From assembly GCA_021299715.1 (NCBI GenBank), contig JAJTEL010000006.1, forward strand, positions 62,001 to 126,000: a stretch of DNA of 64,000 nucleotides. The letters run 5' to 3'. The first letter of the stretch is position 1; every line of letters starts with the position of its first letter. The translations under genes were made by a program, and so were the position numbers. The notes below the pieces were generated by a model, which ran no database searches, was not told the DNA's origin, and saw only the letters and a list, made by a program, of their open reading frames with translations. Source of the stretch: Ilumatobacteraceae bacterium (lineage in GTDB: Bacteria > Actinomycetota > Acidimicrobiia > Acidimicrobiales > Ilumatobacteraceae). Shown piece after piece: positions 63,065 to 64,000 of this stretch.

Positions 63065-63088
63065 AATTACGCCGTTGAAATTTAGGGT

Positions 63089-64000
63089 CTACGACTCGGT
63101 CATTCGACGATAGATACGTTCAAGATCGATGAGATCAGCAAAGTCAATACTGATTCGGCCCCGCTTGCCATTCATAGACACGCCCACCTTGGTATCTAGG
63201 AACTCCGCCAACAGACTTTCCAGTTCCAAAAGCCCGGCGGGCTTCAATGAAGTTGTGCCGCCACCGCTTCCACCGCCACCCGTGGAACCGCCAGTTGAAG
63301 GATTGTTTCCCTTCACCGCCTCTTCCACTTGACGAACCGACCACTCTTCACGCACCGCCGATGCAGCAAGAGACTCCATGGTCTTGGTGTCTTTGCATGC
63401 CAACAGAGCCCGTGCGTGTCCGGCATGAAGTCGCCCGTCGGCCAAGTAGCCCTGAATAGATGCGGGCAGACTCAGAAGACGTAACGCGTTGGTGACGGCG
63501 GCGCGGCTTTTACCGACACGCTTGGCCACCTTTTCGTGCGTTAAACCAAAGTCGTCGGCCAGTTGCTGATACGCCGACGCTTCTTCTAGCGCAGTCAGAT
63601 CCTGACGGTGAAGATTTTCCACCAAGGCTTGTTCTACTGACTCGATTTGATTGATCTCGCGAACAACTACGGGGACTTCAGTGAGTTTTGCTCGTTGGGC
63701 CGCACGCCAACGCCTCTCCCCCGCAATCAATTCGTACACACCCGGCTTTACTTCGCGCACCAACAAAGGCTGCAGAACGCCAATTTCTTTAATGGAGTTC
63801 GCTAGGTCGTTCAACGAGTCTTCGTCGAAGTGAACTCGAGGCTGATTGGGGTTTGGGCTAATCGCGTTGGTCGGGACATCGCGAAGAGCCGACGCAGGAA
63901 GTTCGGTGGTTGACGGAGTAGATGGCGCTGGGGATCCCTTTGGTGCGGGTGCATCGGTGCGCTCTGTTGGGATAAGGGTGGAAAGCCCCTTACCTAGCTT
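63089..64000 (-). CDS. parB: Chromosome-partitioning protein ParB (5' end cut by window edge)
   Basis: The reading frame is open from base 64000. Visible residues begin KLGKGLSTLIP (the N-terminal ParA-contact region), then ISPNPNQPRVHFDEDSL, the CTP-binding GERRWRAAQRA, ENLHRQDLTALEEA, and the HTH KVAKRVGKSRAAVTNALRLL. A Gly/Ser-rich linker precedes the C-terminal dimer domain. ParB loads at parS sites near oriC. No parS is seen in the window. parA should lie just outside. Confidence 0.95.
   Translation of the reverse strand, partial: KLGKGLSTLIPTERTDAPAPKGSPAPSTPSTTELPASALRDVPTNAISPNPNQPRVHFDEDSLNDLANSIKEIGVLQPLLVREVKPGVYELIAGERRWRAAQRAKLTEVPVVVREINQIESVEQALVENLHRQDLTALEEASAYQQLADDFGLTHEKVAKRVGKSRAAVTNALRLLSLPASIQGYLADGRLHAGHARALLACKDTKTMESLAASAVREEWSVRQVEEAVKGNNPSTGGSTGGGGSGGGTTSLKPAGLLELESLLAEFLDTKVGVSMNGKRGRISIDFADLIDLERIYRRMTES

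Noticed and set aside
1-64000. CRISPR arrays, insertion sequences, integrases, toxin-antitoxin or biosynthetic clusters
   Set aside because: None was seen on either strand; the window is mainly conserved core genes.

Overview
The window is a stretch of chromosome from a high-level actinobacterium, most likely a member of the Acidimicrobiia (an Ilumatobacter/acIV-like aquatic lineage). The evidence is a WhiB-family protein, DUF2017 beside clpS, DUF5318, an HspR-controlled dnaK operon, a caa3-type oxidase cluster, a CwlM-like pseudo-amidase and an Rv3909-like protein. The base composition is near 50% GC by eye and there are many GTG and TTG starts. No phage, insertion sequence, CRISPR array or rRNA is visible. 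Gene density is high, with many 4-base stop/start overlaps and no gene-free gap over about 200 bases. The taxonomic call is inference from gene content.

Layout. 1-9.6 kb: partial enoyl-CoA hydratase, orn and an MBL hydrolase, an acyl-ACP thioesterase, then a WhiB7-type regulator preceded by a leader ORF and a terminator/antiterminator switch, a TlpA-CcdA redox pair, a PGA-hydrolase-like protein, pdxH, serS and an ABC exporter. 9.6-12.1 kb: an acetyltransferase and two lipoproteins. 12.3-21.8 kb: a large cytochrome oxidase cluster (ctaG, cox4, ctaE, ctaD, caa3-type ctaC, a fused membrane/cupredoxin-like protein, and a second subunit III/subunit I pair without metal ligands), then ctaB. 21.9-25.5 kb: clpS-DUF2017, three tRNAs, a thioesterase, pyrE and a conserved small protein. 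25.5-31.7 kb: purB-purA, a divergent HisD-family dehydrogenase, a TauD-like dioxygenase and a thiolase. 31.7-38.2 kb: dnaK-grpE-dnaJ-hspR-clpB with a promoter and a HAIR-like operator. 38.2-46.6 kb: gpmA, a cNMP-binding protein, an Rv0338c-like Fe-S reductase, an aminotransferase, dcd, and an MMPL exporter divergent from a DUF2892 gene across a CsoR/CstR-type palindrome. 47.2-51.1 kb: rpsF-ssb-rpsR-rplI-dnaB, with a phased set of DnaA-box-like sequences upstream of dnaB, and DUF5318. 51.1-64 kb: the origin-proximal set pcnA, Rv3909-like protein, degV, a Ser/Thr kinase, ECF sigma and partner, trxB, mog, trxA, cwlM-like and parB (cut by the window edge).

How the parts relate. From memory of the M. 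tuberculosis map, dcd, the aminotransferase/Fe-S reductase pair, dnaK-hspR, purA, pyrE and clpB lie within one region there, and pcnA to parB lie next to oriC, so the window is mostly conserved core chromosome. The novel content is regulatory and evolutionary: the whiB7 attenuator, the ligand-less oxidase pair, a kinase carrying the MurJ-type extracellular domain without the MurJ flippase, an apparent ATT start for the cwlM-like gene, a CsoR-type operator for an MMPL exporter, and two DnaA-box clusters near the replication genes.
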